Position numbers and translations under genes: made by a program. DNA of 64,000 nt from Pseudosporangium ferrugineum (GTDB lineage Bacteria; Actinomycetota; Actinomycetes; Mycobacteriales; Micromonosporaceae). The notes beneath the pieces are model-generated. The model ran no database searches. It was not told the DNA's origin and saw only the letters and a list, made by a program, of their open reading frames with translations. Numbering within the stretch: the first letter of the stretch is position 1; each line of letters starts with the position of its first letter. The stretch spans positions 1 through 64,000 of the forward strand of contig NZ_PVZG01000017.1 in the NCBI RefSeq assembly GCF_003002065.1, given 5' to 3'. Below, in pieces: positions 8,545 through 16,207 of the stretch.

Positions 8545-9167
8545 CGTCCGGCCTCCTCCCAGGTGTCCACCGGATGCAGGGCCGCCGGACCCGAGAATGT
8601 CGCAAGGTCATCGGCAGCCACTTCGGCCCAGCGGAACGGCGCCGCGGGGCTGTCGCCGGCACCGCGTACGGTGGCTCGCCCGGCCCAGCTGCGCAGACCC
8701 GGAGGGGAAAGCTCGACATGGACCCGGCCCGCCGGGCTCATGAGGTTGCGGCACCGGCGCAGCAGGGCGCTCGGATCGCCCCCGATGCCGATGTTCCCGT
8801 CGGCGAGGAGGATGTGGCGCCACCTCCCGGTGCCCGGGATGGGCTGGAACACGCTGCGCCGCAACACCGCGGCCCCGCGCCGGCGGGCGATGCTCACCGC
8901 GGTGCCGCTGATGTCGACCCCCAGCGACGCATACCCGCGGTTGGCGACGGCCACGGTGAGGCGGCCGGGGCCGCAACCGACGTCGAGGGTCGGACCGGAG
9001 CAGCGGTCCAGCAGTCCCCGATCGCCCGGCAGGCGGTCCCGATACCACGCGGCCGCGTCGATGACCCGCTCTCCGCCGAGCGCGTCCCGCAGGATCAACT
9101 CGGCGCCGCGTCGCTGCTCCGCCGCCCGCAGAGCCTCGTCGTACAGGCTCAGAACCTCGGCGCTCAT
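8517..9167 (-). CDS. Class I SAM-dependent methyltransferase
   Basis: 216 residues. The SAM-binding loop is LDVGCGPGRLTVA (about residue 60), with the acidic residue at the end of strand 2 in GVDIS. The rest follows the Rossmann-like methyltransferase fold. The start is fixed by an ATGA overlap with the DUF2064 gene. The 3' end overlaps the molybdoenzyme start by 28 bp. Its place between a sugar-type transferase and a redox enzyme suggests modification of the same glycan or lipid-linked product, which is inference. Confidence 0.88.
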   Translation of the reverse strand: MSAEVLSLYDEALRAAEQRRGAELILRDALGGERVIDAAAWYRDRLPGDRGLLDRCSGPTLDVGCGPGRLTVAVANRGYASLGVDISGTAVSIARRRGAAVLRRSVFQPIPGTGRWRHILLADGNIGIGGDPSALLRRCRNLMSPAGRVHVELSPPGLRSWAGRATVRGAGDSPAAPFRWAEVAADDLATFSGPAALHPVDTWEEAGRWFASLARM

Positions 9168-9778
9168 GCGGGCATCGCCTCCACCGTCCGCCGGAAGAGA
9201 CCGTCCGCCGGGCACATGAGGGCGACGGAGCGCGCGTCGCTCACGGTGTCGACATCGCGGAGTACGGGCAGGAGATGCACTCGCAGGCCTCGACGACGCA
9301 AGGCCGTGAGCGTGTGCTCGCCGGTCTCGCTGGTCGAGGTCTCGATGGACCCGAGCACCGTGGCGTCCCGCGCGTCGCGCAGGCCCAGCGCCCACCAGCC
9401 TCCGTCTTCGGCGAGGCCCAGCGTCGCGTCCGCCGCGGCCAGGTCCGCCGCCCGTCGCAGGTGGTCGGCGGTCAGCTGCGGCGTGTCCATCCCGACGAGT
9501 ACGGCCGGCGCGCCGGCTGTGTCCTCGAACGCGTTGACGAGGCGTTCCGACAGGGTCGTTCCGCGCTGGGCGACGCGTTCCCACCCCGGCGGCGCCGGGT
9601 AGTCGCCGTCGACGACGAGGACCCTGCGCGAGGCAGGGACCTCCGACACGACGCCGATGGTGTCCGACAGGGCGGCGGCGGCCACGCGAGCCGCCTGCCG
9701 CGGATCCCACGGAGGGCAGAGCCGGGTCTTGACCCTTCCCGGCACCGGGGTCTTGGCGAGAACCAGGAACTGAGTCAT
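9164..9778 (-). CDS. DUF2064/TIGR04282-type glycosyltransferase
   Basis: 204 residues beginning MTQFLVLAKTPVPGRVKTRL, the nucleotide-sugar-binding P-loop-like start of the DUF2064 family (relatives occur in arsenosugar loci as putative glycosyltransferases). VLVGMDTPQLTADHL carries the conserved aspartate. It is coupled by ATGA overlaps to the GT2 gene upstream and the methyltransferase downstream. The acceptor is unknown, and no arsenic-related gene is present here. Confidence 0.85.
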   Translation of the reverse strand: MTQFLVLAKTPVPGRVKTRLCPPWDPRQAARVAAAALSDTIGVVSEVPASRRVLVVDGDYPAPPGWERVAQRGTTLSERLVNAFEDTAGAPAVLVGMDTPQLTADHLRRAADLAAADATLGLAEDGGWWALGLRDARDATVLGSIETSTSETGEHTLTALRRRGLRVHLLPVLRDVDTVSDARSVALMCPADGLFRRTVEAMPA

Positions 9779-10434
9779 CGGGCCAGCACCGCCCGCATGT
9801 CGCGGATCGCGCGTGCTGTTCCCCGTACGGTCCCGGTGACCTTGGATTTTGTGCCCTCGGCCCGGGGCAGATAGGGCACGTCCAGCTCAGTAACCCGCCA
9901 TCCCGCGCGGCCCGCGGCCACGAGCAGCTCCAAGGGATAGCCGAACCGGCGATCCTGCAGGTCGAGCCCCAGGAGGTCGGTGCGGCGGGCGGCCCGGACG
10001 GGGGCGATGTCGTGGACATGCAGCCCGGTCTTGCGCCGCACGCGATTGGCGACCAGCGCATTGCCGACGCGGGCGTGCACGGGCCAAGCGCCCCAGGTGG
10101 TCGGCCGGCGTCGTCCCACGACGAGGTCCGCCTCGGCCGCGAGCACGGGGCCGGCGAACCGAGGTAGCACCCGCGGATCGAAGGAGCCGTCAGCGTCCAT
10201 CACGCACACCACACCGTCGTCCGGGTCGGCGGCGATGAGCCCGGCATGGACGGCGGCGCCGTATCCGGTCTGGGACACCGACACCACGCGAGCCCCCAGT
10301 GCACGGGCGATGCCGGGGGAGCCGTCGGTGGACCCGTTGTCGGCGACGATCACGCGGAAGCCGGCTGGCATCCGCGTGAGCAGCCACGGCAGGGCAGGCG
10401 CCTCGTTCAGGCAAGGCAGCACGACATCGGTCAT
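9775..10434 (-). CDS. Family 2 glycosyltransferase
   Basis: 219 residues, first gene of the minus-strand operon. The GT-A fold starts with VVLPCLNEAPALPWLL, followed by VIVADNGSTDGSPG and the DxD-like MDADGSFDP metal site. There is no membrane segment at the C-terminus, unlike dolichol-phosphate mannose synthases with a GtrA tail. I chose the ATG at 10434 because upstream in-frame sequence reads as promoter DNA and holds the 18-nt boxes. It probably works with the epimerase across the divergent promoter. Confidence 0.9.
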   Translation of the reverse strand: MTDVVLPCLNEAPALPWLLTRMPAGFRVIVADNGSTDGSPGIARALGARVVSVSQTGYGAAVHAGLIAADPDDGVVCVMDADGSFDPRVLPRFAGPVLAAEADLVVGRRRPTTWGAWPVHARVGNALVANRVRRKTGLHVHDIAPVRAARRTDLLGLDLQDRRFGYPLELLVAAGRAGWRVTELDVPYLPRAEGTKSKVTGTVRGTARAIRDMRAVLAR

Positions 10435-10470
10435 GAACGGGAAGCTATCGCTGGATCCCGCCGGGAAACC

Positions 10471-10517
10471 CTTACAAACTTCCGACGGTTTCCGCACTTC
10501 TTACAATCCTCTGACGG
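10471..10517. promoter_or_regulatory. Direct-repeat operator in the GT2/epimerase divergent promoter
   Basis: Two 18-nt copies, CTTACAAACTTCCGACGG (10471-10488) and CTTACAATCCTCTGACGG (10500-10517), match at 15 of 18 positions and start 29 nt apart. They lie between the divergent starts at 10434 and 10568. A third copy lies before the response-regulator gene. This is the pattern expected of an OmpR-type direct-repeat operator controlling both transcripts. Confidence 0.55.
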
Positions 10518-10567
10518 CTTGCCGGATCCGTTCCGGGAAGGCCGGACCCGGGCATAGGTTCGGCCTC

Positions 10568-11608
10568 GTGACCCATGTTCTCGTTACCGGCGGGGCCGGC
10601 TTCATCGGATCGCACGTGACCGCGGCACTCGCGGCCGCGGGCTGCAAGGTGTCCATCCTGGACAGTGGCCACCCGGCGGCCCATCAGGGCCCGCTTCCCT
10701 CGGAGGTGGCGGATTCCCCGGTCACGGTGGGGGATGTGCGCGATCGGGAGGCAGTGGCCCGCGCGCTCGCGGGGGTCGACGTCGTCGTGCATCAGGCCGC
10801 CATGGTCGGGATGGGCGTCGACCTCGACGATCTTCCCGAGTACGTGGGCAACAACGACCTGGGCACGGCCGTGCTCCTCGCCGAAATGCACCGGGCCGGG
10901 GTCGCGCGGCTGGTTCTGGCCAGCTCCATGGTCGTTTATGGGGAAGGCGCCTATGAATGCGGTCATCACGGGCCGCAACGTCCGATGCCGCGTTCGGTGG
11001 CGCACCTTGCCGCCGGGGAGTTCGACCCGGCCTGCGCCGTCTGCGGTGAGACGCTGCGCCCCGCCCTCGTGTCGGAGGACGCGCCGCTGGAGCCTCGCAG
11101 CGTCTACGCCGCCACCAAGTTGGCTCAGGAGCATCTGGCGGCCGCGTGGGCCCGGCAATCCGGCGGCTCCGTGGTCGCCCTGCGCTATCACAACGTGTAC
11201 GGGCCCGGCATGCCGCGCGACACCCCGTACAGCGGGGTGGCGGCGATCTTCCGGTCGGCGCTGGAAGCGGGACGAGCGCCTCGGGTTTTCGAGGACGGGG
11301 GCCAGCGAAGGGACTTCGTGCACGTCTCCGATGTCGCGCGGGCGAACGTGGCCGCGGTGGAGGCGGATCCCGGCGGGATGGTCGCGTACAACGTCGCTTC
11401 GGGGCGCCCGGCGACTGTCGGCGAGATGGCGGCGGCTCTGGCGGGTGCCATGGGGGGACCGCAGCCGGTCACCACGGGTGAGTTCAGGCTCGGCGACGTG
11501 CGGCACGTGGTCGCGTCGCCGCAACGGGCCGCCGACGAGCTGGGTTTCCGCGCCGAGATCGACATCACGGCCGGCATGATCGACTTCGCGCGGGCTGCGT
11601 TGCGCTGA
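10568..11608 (+). CDS. NAD-dependent epimerase/dehydratase
   Basis: 346-residue extended short-chain dehydrogenase acting on a nucleotide sugar. The N-terminal Rossmann motif is TGGAGFIG, the catalytic Ser region is ASSMVVYGEG, and YAATK is the YxxxK pair. A stretch of about 35 residues after the Ser region carries paired cysteines (CGHH and CAVCGE), which could bind a metal; ordinary GalE-type enzymes lack this. The GTG start at 10568 precedes THVLVTGG directly, as is usual. Its stop overlaps the next start (TGATG), so it is coupled to the membrane protein. Confidence 0.9.
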   Translation: MTHVLVTGGAGFIGSHVTAALAAAGCKVSILDSGHPAAHQGPLPSEVADSPVTVGDVRDREAVARALAGVDVVVHQAAMVGMGVDLDDLPEYVGNNDLGTAVLLAEMHRAGVARLVLASSMVVYGEGAYECGHHGPQRPMPRSVAHLAAGEFDPACAVCGETLRPALVSEDAPLEPRSVYAATKLAQEHLAAAWARQSGGSVVALRYHNVYGPGMPRDTPYSGVAAIFRSALEAGRAPRVFEDGGQRRDFVHVSDVARANVAAVEADPGGMVAYNVASGRPATVGEMAAALAGAMGGPQPVTTGEFRLGDVRHVVASPQRAADELGFRAEIDITAGMIDFARAALR

Positions 11609-13365
11609 TGACGCGCGCATCGCAACAGACCGAGGACGGTGCGCCCGCCCGATCGGCGCCGCTGCCGGGCGAGCGGGAGCCGAGCCTCGATCGGCGCGCT
11701 GTGCATCGCGGCGATGTCGTGACTGCCGGGGCGGCGATGGTGCTCCTCGCGGCGGCCGCGCTCGTCGGGGGTCTGTTGTATCTGGCGGGCAGACCGGTGG
11801 AGGCGAGCGCGGCACCGCTCTACGCGCGGTGGCTGCCGCATGCCGGCCCGGGAACGCCGCTCGCGCTCGCGGTCGCTGCCCTGGTCATCTGGTACGGGCC
11901 GGTTCTGTCCAGGCGGCTGTCGTGGCGCAGCCTCCGGGCCGTCGGATATGCCGCGGCCGTCGGCTGGACCCTGGGTCTCGCGTTGGTGGACGGCTGGAGA
12001 AGAGGTCTGGCCGAGCGGCTCACGACCACCCACGAGTACCTCCATGAGGTGCCGGGCATCACGGATGTGTCCGCGGCGGTCCGAGGCTTCAGCGGTCGGA
12101 TCCTGGACTTCCAGCCCGACTCGTGGACCACCCATGTCGCCGGCCATCCGCCCGGGGCGTTGCTGGTCTTCGTGTGGCTGGACCGGGCCGGGCTCGGCGG
12201 AGGTGGGTGGGCCGCCATCGCGTGCGTCCTGATCGGAGCGGCAGCGGCCGTTGCCGTTCCCGAGACGGTGCGCCTGCTGAGTGGGAACGACGAGGCGGCG
12301 CGTGCTGCCGTACCGTTCGCGGTGCTGTTTCCCGGCGCGGTATGGATCGGAGCCTCGGCGGACGGTCTGTTCGCCGGAGTCACTGCCGTGGGCGTCATGC
12401 TCCTCGCCCGCCGAGGTGCGCTGTCGGCGGTCGCAGGCGGTGTGCTCCTCACTTTCGGCATCTATCTGTCGTATGGGCTTGTTCTGTTGCTACCTGTCGT
12501 CGTGGTGGTGCTGATGCTGCGGCGGGCGTGGTGGCGGGTGGGGTGGGCCGCGCTGGGTGGAGCCGGGGTCGTCATCGCCTTCACGGCGTCCGGGTTCTGG
12601 TGGCTCGACGGATATCACCTGGTGGTCGAGCGGTACTACCAAGGCGTGGCCAGTGTGCGGCCGTATGCCTACTGGGTGTGGGCGAACCTCGCCGCCGTGG
12701 TGGCGAGTGGTGGCCCTGCGGCCGCGGTGATTCTCCGGCGCGCAGTAGGACGGCTGGTGGGGGCGCGTTCTGGTGAAGGGCACGGCGCCTCGGAGCGCGA
12801 AGCCGCGGCCGGCGGGCGCGATGTGAGCTCCGGCGCCCCGGCTCGCGGAGCGGGCCCGGGCCGAGGACTCGATGCGATCGGCGGGGTCTCGGCCGGAGCT
12901 GGTGCTGGTGCTGGTGATGGTGCTGGCGGTGGCGTCTCGGCTGGGCGTGGCGTCTTGGCTGGCGGTGGCGTCTCGGCTGGCGGTGGTGTCTCGGCTGGGC
13001 GTGGTGTCTCGGCTGGCGGTGGCGTCCCGGCTGGCGCTGGTATCTCTGGCGGCGGTGGTGGGAGCGATGGGGCCGCTGGTGGCCGGGGCGGGGGCGTGCG
13101 GCGGGTCCTGGAGCGCGGAGGGAAGTTGCTGCGAGGGGGCGGGCTCGGGGCGGCGTGTCTTTTGCCCGTCGCCGCGGGGGTCGCGATCCTGTTCGCCGAT
13201 CTGTCCGGGCTCAGCAAGGCCGAGACGGAGCGGATCTGGTTGCCGTTCACGGTGTGGTTCGCGGCCGGGGCGGTGCTGGTGCCGGTGCGGAGCCGGCGTG
13301 TCTGGTTGGTGGGGCAGGCTGCGGTCGCCCTACTCGTCAATCATCTGCTGCTGACGAGCTGGTAG
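11608..13365 (+). CDS. Polytopic membrane protein, GT-C glycosyltransferase-like
   Basis: 585 residues with about ten hydrophobic helices and a conserved-looking first extracellular loop containing DFQPDSWTTHVAGHPPGA. Overall layout and context (epimerase, GT2, DUF2064) resemble polyprenyl-linked-sugar glycosyltransferases of the GT-C fold, but I see no diagnostic motif, so this is inference. Between helices, residues about 388-505 form a Gly/Ala/Ser-rich low-complexity insert with GGGVSAG-type repeats. The ATG overlaps the epimerase stop. Confidence 0.65.
   Translation: MTRASQQTEDGAPARSAPLPGEREPSLDRRAVHRGDVVTAGAAMVLLAAAALVGGLLYLAGRPVEASAAPLYARWLPHAGPGTPLALAVAALVIWYGPVLSRRLSWRSLRAVGYAAAVGWTLGLALVDGWRRGLAERLTTTHEYLHEVPGITDVSAAVRGFSGRILDFQPDSWTTHVAGHPPGALLVFVWLDRAGLGGGGWAAIACVLIGAAAAVAVPETVRLLSGNDEAARAAVPFAVLFPGAVWIGASADGLFAGVTAVGVMLLARRGALSAVAGGVLLTFGIYLSYGLVLLLPVVVVVLMLRRAWWRVGWAALGGAGVVIAFTASGFWWLDGYHLVVERYYQGVASVRPYAYWVWANLAAVVASGGPAAAVILRRAVGRLVGARSGEGHGASEREAAAGGRDVSSGAPARGAGPGRGLDAIGGVSAGAGAGAGDGAGGGVSAGRGVLAGGGVSAGGGVSAGRGVSAGGGVPAGAGISGGGGGSDGAAGGRGGGVRRVLERGGKLLRGGGLGAACLLPVAAGVAILFADLSGLSKAETERIWLPFTVWFAAGAVLVPVRSRRVWLVGQAAVALLVNHLLLTSW
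12880..13100. repeat. Gly-rich coding repeat (GGGVSAG/GRGVSAG)
   Basis: Degenerate repeats of about 18-21 nt, in the frame of the membrane protein, encode GVSAG blocks inside one cytosolic or extracellular loop. Frame is kept throughout. Such a long disordered loop between transmembrane helices is unusual. Confidence 0.75.
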
Positions 13366-13376
13366 CGGTGAGGGCT

Positions 13377-14120
13377 TCAGGCGAGCTTTATCCGTACGCG
13401 GCGGTTCTGTCGTCCTTTGCTCTCGACCTTGACCACCTGGACGCGGCCTACCTGGGCTGTCGAGGCGACGTGGGTGCCGCCGTCGGCCTGGACGTCCAGG
13501 CCGACGATGTCCACCACTCGGATCTCGGGATTGTCGAGGGGCGGGAGGGCGTCCTGGGTGCGGACGAGATCGGGGATGGCGAGCGCCTCGTCGCGGGGGA
13601 GGATCCGGGCGACGATCTTGCGGTCGGCGGCGATCTCGGCGTTGACCGCGTCCTCCAGTGCCTGCTTGAAGCCCGGGGGGACCTCCGGGAGGTTGAAGTC
13701 CATGCGAGCCTCGCCCGGCTGCATGTTGCCGCCCGTGACCAGGGCGCCGAAGTCGCGGAACACCGTGCCGCACAGGATGTGCAGGCCGGAGTGGGTGCGC
13801 ATCAGGGTGCTGCGGCGGTCGTCGTCGATCGCGCCGCGGACGTTCGTGCCGGCGGGCGGGATCGGGTCGCCGGGCGCCGGGATCAGGTAGGGGTCGTCGC
13901 CCTTGCGGGTGTCGACGATGCGGGTCTGCACGCCCTGCCAGAGGAGGACGCCGTGGTCCGGTGGCTGGCCGCCGCCGCCCGGGTAGAAGGCGGACCGGTC
14001 GAGCACGATGCCGGCCTCCGGGTCGGAGGGGTCGGACCAGACGACGGTGCAATCCCACTCGCGGAGGGTCGGGTCGACCCAGTCCAGGCGGTGCGTGTGC
14101 CCGTGCTGCTCGAAAGCCAT
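13377..14120 (-). CDS. AlaX-like alanyl-tRNA editing protein
   Basis: 247 residues related to the editing domain of AlaRS, which hydrolyses mis-charged Ser- or Gly-tRNA(Ala). The N-terminal barrel has DRSAFYPGGGGQPPDHG. The zinc site is built from HSGLHIL (HxxxH) and the C-terminal GGTHV His. The usual Cys of the CxGxTH motif is replaced (ADGGTHV), so one zinc ligand is missing or substituted. The C-terminus is basic (KGRQNRRVRIKLA). I chose MAFEQHGHTHRLDW at 14120; a start at 14162 would add a Ser-rich tail. It is convergent with the membrane-protein gene. Confidence 0.85.
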   Translation of the reverse strand: MAFEQHGHTHRLDWVDPTLREWDCTVVWSDPSDPEAGIVLDRSAFYPGGGGQPPDHGVLLWQGVQTRIVDTRKGDDPYLIPAPGDPIPPAGTNVRGAIDDDRRSTLMRTHSGLHILCGTVFRDFGALVTGGNMQPGEARMDFNLPEVPPGFKQALEDAVNAEIAADRKIVARILPRDEALAIPDLVRTQDALPPLDNPEIRVVDIVGLDVQADGGTHVASTAQVGRVQVVKVESKGRQNRRVRIKLA

Positions 14121-14320
14121 GCGGGCAGCGTAGCCCTCGGCGGAGCTGCTGCTGCCGGACATGTGGGGCCGGCACCGCCGGGAATTGCCCGCCGGGTTCG
14201 GGGGTGCTGCGTCATGTGAGGAGGAAGGCGTGGGCCGGCGGGGCGTACTACGGATGTGGTAGCGGGGATCACCTTGTTACCGCAGGTGGAGGACGCCGCG
14301 GTGGACAGGACGCGCGTACG

Positions 14321-15190
14321 GTGATCGCTGTGGAACTGCCGTGGGTCGCGCTGGTCCTCAGCCTCGTTTCCGCCGTGGCTTACGCGGCGGCTGCCGTCGT
14401 GCAGGAACGGGTGGCTGGGCGGCCCATCAGTGTGCTCGTGTGGATGCCGACGTGGTGGGCGGCGATCGGGCTGAACGGTGCCGGGGCGCTGCTGCACGTT
14501 CTTGCGTTGCGGTACGGGCCGCTGTCGCTCGTGCAGCCGCTCGGAGTGCTCACGCTGGTGCTCGCCGTACCGCTCGGGGCCGTGGTCGCGCGGCGGGCCG
14601 TGGGCCGGGTCGAGTGGCACGGGATGGCGTTGACCGTGTTCGGGCTCGGGGGCATCCTTGCGCTGGTCAGCGCCGCGGGGGACATCGGGGCGCTGGGGGC
14701 CGGGCCGCTCATCGGGCTGTTGCTGGTCGCCGGGGCTCTGCTCACCGCGCTCGGCGGGTGGAGTGCGGTGCCGGGCGCCTCCGGGCTGTGGGCGGCCGCC
14801 GCCGGAGGTGTCGCCTTCGGGGTGTCGTCCGCGCTGACGCAGACCGTCGCGGTGCACGTCGGCGAGGGCGGGGTGGCTGCGTTGCTCCGGCCCACCGTGG
14901 CGTTGGCGGGGGTGGCGATCGTCGCGCTCACCAGCGCCGGGCTTGTCTTCGCGCAGCGGTCGTACCGGGACGGGCTTGCCGCGCCGTTGGCCGTCAGCAC
15001 CCTCGCGAACCCTGTGGCGGCGGCGACCATCGGGCTGGTTCTGCTGGGCGAGCAGATCGCCGGTGGGACGGTGGGTGCCGCGGTTGCGCTGGTGAGTGCG
15101 GTGGGGGCCGGCCTGGGAGTCGGGCTGCTGGCGCGGAGCCGGTCGGTGGAGACCGTCGCGGTGCCGGTGGACAAGGCCTACGCGGCATAG
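14321..15190 (+). CDS. DMT-superfamily (EamA-like) membrane protein
   Basis: 289 residues with nine or ten hydrophobic helices arranged in two similar halves. Helix starts such as ALRYGPLSLVQPLGVLTLVLAVPLGA and the C-terminal LANPVAAATIGLVLLGEQIAGG carry the small/drug-metabolite transporter pattern (ends of repeats near PL and E). The GTG at 14321 is preceded by GGACAGGA at 10 nt. No partner gene indicates the substrate. Confidence 0.82.
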   Translation: MIAVELPWVALVLSLVSAVAYAAAAVVQERVAGRPISVLVWMPTWWAAIGLNGAGALLHVLALRYGPLSLVQPLGVLTLVLAVPLGAVVARRAVGRVEWHGMALTVFGLGGILALVSAAGDIGALGAGPLIGLLLVAGALLTALGGWSAVPGASGLWAAAAGGVAFGVSSALTQTVAVHVGEGGVAALLRPTVALAGVAIVALTSAGLVFAQRSYRDGLAAPLAVSTLANPVAAATIGLVLLGEQIAGGTVGAAVALVSAVGAGLGVGLLARSRSVETVAVPVDKAYAA

Positions 15191-15289
15191 CGCTCGGGGT
15201 GTGATGCCTGAGGTCGGGCACTTGGCCGAGGTTGAGGACAGGCGGACGAGGGATGGGTGTGGGGGAGCGGGACGATCTAGGCTTCGGGG

Positions 15290-15910
15290 GTGGCCAAGTA
15301 CTTTGATGTGCATCCGGACAATCCTCAGCCTCGGGCCATCGGGCAGGTCGTCGGGATTTTGAACGATGACGGGCTGATCGCGTACCCGACCGACTCCTGT
15401 TATGCGCTCGGGTGCCGGATCGGGAATGCTTCCGGGATCGATCGGATCCGGGACATCCGGCATCTCGGGGCCGGGCATCATTTCACGCTGGTGTGCCGGG
15501 ACTTCGCTCAGCTCGGGCAGTTCGTGCAGATCAACAACGTGGTTTTCCGGGCGGTCAAGGCGGCCACTCCCGGAAGCTACACCTTCATTCTTCCCGCTAC
15601 GCGTGAGGTGCCGCGGCGGCTGTTGCATCCGAAGAAGAAGACGGTCGGGGTGCGCATTCCTGAGAATGCGGTGACGCAGGCGATTCTGGCTGAGCTCGGC
15701 GAGCCGATGCTGTCCAGCACCTTGCTGCTGCCCGACGAGGAGGAGCCGCTCACCCAGGGGTGGGAGATCAAGGAGCGGCTCGATCATGCGGTGGATGCCG
15801 TCATCGATTCGGGGGAGTGCGGCACCGTTCCGACCACCGTCATCGATCTTTCCGAGGGTGAGCCCCGGATCCTGCGGGTGGGGGCCGGGGATCCGTCGCG
15901 TTTCGAATGA
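15290..15910 (+). CDS. Sua5/YciO/YrdC-family protein (threonylcarbamoyl-AMP synthase-like)
   Basis: 206 residues, single YrdC domain with DDGLIAYPTDSCYALGC, RIRDIRHLGAGHHFTLVCRD, PGSYTFILPATREVPRR and the KKKTVGVRIPEN region. These bind ATP, threonine and bicarbonate in enzymes that start t6A synthesis on ANN-decoding tRNAs. The single-domain YciO-like form may be the paralogue rather than the t6A enzyme; sequence alone does not settle this. The GTG start at 15290 reads MAKYFDVHP. ileS follows, also concerned with ANN codons. Confidence 0.88.
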   Translation: MAKYFDVHPDNPQPRAIGQVVGILNDDGLIAYPTDSCYALGCRIGNASGIDRIRDIRHLGAGHHFTLVCRDFAQLGQFVQINNVVFRAVKAATPGSYTFILPATREVPRRLLHPKKKTVGVRIPENAVTQAILAELGEPMLSSTLLLPDEEEPLTQGWEIKERLDHAVDAVIDSGECGTVPTTVIDLSEGEPRILRVGAGDPSRFE

Positions 15911-15974
15911 GGCGGCCCCGATAAACGGGTGCGGTGGGTGCGGGCGGCTGGCTAGCATTCGGTTCGCGAGGCGT

Positions 15975-16207
15975 TGACGGGGAAGAGTAACGCCGCACGC
16001 GGCCTGAGAGCGACCGGGGACGGTGGGAGCCCGGAGGTGTGCGCGGCGCGAAGATCACCCCCGGAGCCTGGCGACCCTGATGAGTGGGCGGTGCTGCGGC
16101 GCGGCCAAGGAGGGTGGTACCGCGGGGCGAGAGCCTCGTCCCTCCGGCGGAAGAAACCGCCGGGAACCCCTGGCGGACTCGGGAGCCGAGCCGACGGAGG
16201 AGAGCCC
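15975..16207 (+). promoter_or_regulatory. T-box leader of ileS (Ile-tRNA-sensing riboswitch)
   Basis: The leader ahead of ileS carries the canonical T-box GGTGGTACCGCGG (16113-16125), which pairs with the uncharged tRNA acceptor end. Upstream is a compact stem I with an AUC isoleucine specifier at 16054-16056 in a GAAGATCACC context. A perfect 7-bp hairpin (16144-16150 with 16157-16163) follows, then the Shine-Dalgarno GGAGGAG just before the ATG. The absence of a T-tract terminator and the nearness to the ribosome site fit the translational type of T-box known for actinobacterial ileS. Confidence 0.92.

Noticed and set aside
9164..9778. DUF2064 gene as evidence for arsenosugar synthesis
   Set aside because: The family name comes from some relatives only; no arsenite methyltransferase or arsenic-linked genes are present.
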